6,779 nucleotides of DNA from Pseudomonadota bacterium (GTDB taxonomy: Bacteria; Pseudomonadota; Gammaproteobacteria; Pseudomonadales; Oceanobacteraceae): NCBI GenBank assembly GCA_023399105.1, contig JAEWQT010000076.1, positions 1 to 6,779 on the forward strand. The letters are read 5' to 3'. Positions 5,755 through 6,779 of this stretch are shown one piece after another (position 1 is the stretch's first letter; every line of letters starts with the position of its first letter). The translations under genes and the position numbers were made by a program. The notes under the pieces are model-generated. The model did not search any database and had not been told where the DNA came from. It was given only the letters and a program-made list of their open reading frames with translations.

Positions 5755-6779
5755 GCGTCTTTTCGCCCCCCGGTCACCGGCACCTGACGCTCAGATTGCT
5801 GCGCCTGCCACAGCTGCGCATAACGACCATTGGCCGCCAGTAATTCCGTGTGCGTACCCAATTCAATCACTTGCCCCTGCTCCATCACGGCAATGCAGTC
5901 GGCATCGACAATGGTGGAAAGCCGGTGGGCAATAATCAGCGCCGTGCGGCCAGCGGATACTTCACGAATGGCGGTCATAATGCCGCGTTCGGTGGTGGAA
6001 TCGAGCGATGAGGTGGCCTCGTCAAAGACCATAATGGCCGGTCGTTTGAGCAGCATGCGGGCGATGGCGATGCGCTGTTTTTCGCCACCGGATAATTTCA
6101 GCCCGCGCTCACCGACCACTGTGTCCAACCCGGCCGGATTTTGCTGCACCAGGGTTTCCAGATGCGCCATCTGCACCACCTGCTGCAAATCTTCGTCGCT
6201 GGCGTCCGGGCGGGCGTAGAGCAGATTGTTGCGCAAGGTATCGTTAAACAGCACCGTATCCTGCGGCACAATACCCAGCACCGCCCGCAACTGCTGTTGC
6301 GGTACAGTACGGATATCCTGGCCATCAATAACAATACTGCCCTGTTGCGGATCGTAAAACCGGAACAGCAATTTGGTGAGCGTGGATTTGCCCGCGCCAC
6401 TGCTTCCCACTACCGCCAGGGTTTGGCCCGCCGGCAAGGTTAAATTCAGGTTATTCAGCACCGTCCTGCCATTGGCGTAGGCAAACCCGACCCCGCGGAA
6501 TTCCACCTCAGCCTGCTGAATATTCAGCGTATTATTTCCATCATCCGGTACCGCTGGCTGCTCATCCAGCAACTCGAACATGCGCTCAATATTGGCCATC
6601 GAGGCTTTGATTTCCCGATAAATAAAACCGAGAAAATTCAGCGGTAAAAACAGCTGAAACATAAAGGCATTCACCAGGGTAAAATCGCCCAATGTCATTT
6701 CACCGGTCAGCACATAATAAGCCGCGAACAACAGCATAGCGGCCATAGCCAGGCTGATAATCAGGGCCTGACCACTGTT
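5751..6779 (-). CDS. Atm1/HMT-type ABC exporter, fused permease-ATPase (partial, 5' end outside window)
   Basis: The minus-strand frame stays open to the right edge, giving the last 342 residues of a half-transporter with N-terminal permease and C-terminal ATPase. The visible permease end has two hydrophobic helices (about 5-25 and 31-51) and the block QLFLPLNFLGFIYREI. That block is typical of the Atm1/ABCB6/ABCB7 and heavy-metal-tolerance exporters, which move glutathione-linked compounds. The ATPase has every motif: A-loop Y101, Walker A GSSGAGKST (125-133), Q173, signature LSGGEKQR (229-236), Walker B ending in D253-E254, and H-loop H285. It should act as a homodimer in the inner membrane. 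A methionine at 6746 is not the true start, because it lies inside the permease and the frame continues upstream. The stop codon overlaps the xni start. The family call is good; the cargo is inferred only. Confidence 0.92.
   Translation of the reverse strand, partial: NSGQALIISLAMAAMLLFAAYYVLTGEMTLGDFTLVNAFMFQLFLPLNFLGFIYREIKASMANIERMFELLDEQPAVPDDGNNTLNIQQAEVEFRGVGFAYANGRTVLNNLNLTLPAGQTLAVVGSSGAGKSTLTKLLFRFYDPQQGSIVIDGQDIRTVPQQQLRAVLGIVPQDTVLFNDTLRNNLLYARPDASDEDLQQVVQMAHLETLVQQNPAGLDTVVGERGLKLSGGEKQRIAIARMLLKRPAIMVFDEATSSLDSTTERGIMTAIREVSAGRTALIIAHRLSTIVDADCIAVMEQGQVIELGTHTELLAANGRYAQLWQAQQSERQVPVTGGRKDA

Noticed and set aside
5830..6443. Plus-strand and alternative-frame ORFs over the ABC ATPase
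   Set aside because: The minus frame contains every ATPase motif in order; the others are shadows.
1..6779. Mobile elements, CRISPR arrays, tRNA or rRNA genes, defence or toxin-antitoxin systems
   Set aside because: No transposase, integrase, regularly spaced repeats, tRNA-like cloverleaf or recognisable toxin/antitoxin pair was seen on either strand.

Overview
The window reads as an ordinary chromosomal stretch of a gammaproteobacterium. The exonuclease IX homologue (xni), the FadM-type thioesterase and MiaE together are typical of that class. Base composition looks moderate in GC and even throughout, and codon use looks similar from gene to gene. A marine Oceanospirillales/Pseudomonadales-type host is my guess; the sequence does not prove it. 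I found no mobile element, phage gene, tRNA, rRNA or CRISPR array. Coding density is high, no gene-free stretch exceeds 175 bases, and all genes but one lie on the minus strand.

Left part (1-2552, minus strand). The window opens inside a hybrid histidine kinase that is cut at the left edge. It has an N-terminal receiver domain followed directly by a HisKA/HATPase core. Upstream of it, behind a convincing intrinsic terminator, is a secreted chalcone isomerase-like protein. Then comes a very acidic DUF4375/DMP19-like protein with a hairpin downstream. These appear to be separate transcription units.

Middle part (2597-3904). An alpha/beta hydrolase on the minus strand is divergent from a 58-residue plus-strand ORF with a good ribosome binding site. 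The 173-base region between them holds a plausible sigma70-type promoter for the hydrolase and two short palindromes around it. The small gene is convergent with the next minus-strand gene, with a hairpin at the junction.

Right part (3893-6779, minus strand). In order of transcription this is an Atm1/HMT-type ABC exporter (cut at the right edge), xni, fadM and miaE. The exporter and xni overlap by ATGA, and so do fadM and miaE. Only 54 bases separate xni from fadM, so the four genes look like one operon. Their functions do not form an obvious pathway: membrane export, flap-DNA binding or processing, acyl-CoA hydrolysis and tRNA hydroxylation.

I see no clear new multi-gene system here. The points most worth a second look are the receiver-kinase architecture, the strongly acidic DMP19-like protein as a possible DNA mimic, the small CxxC-containing ORF, the operator-like palindromes upstream of the hydrolase, and the active-site variations in Xni.
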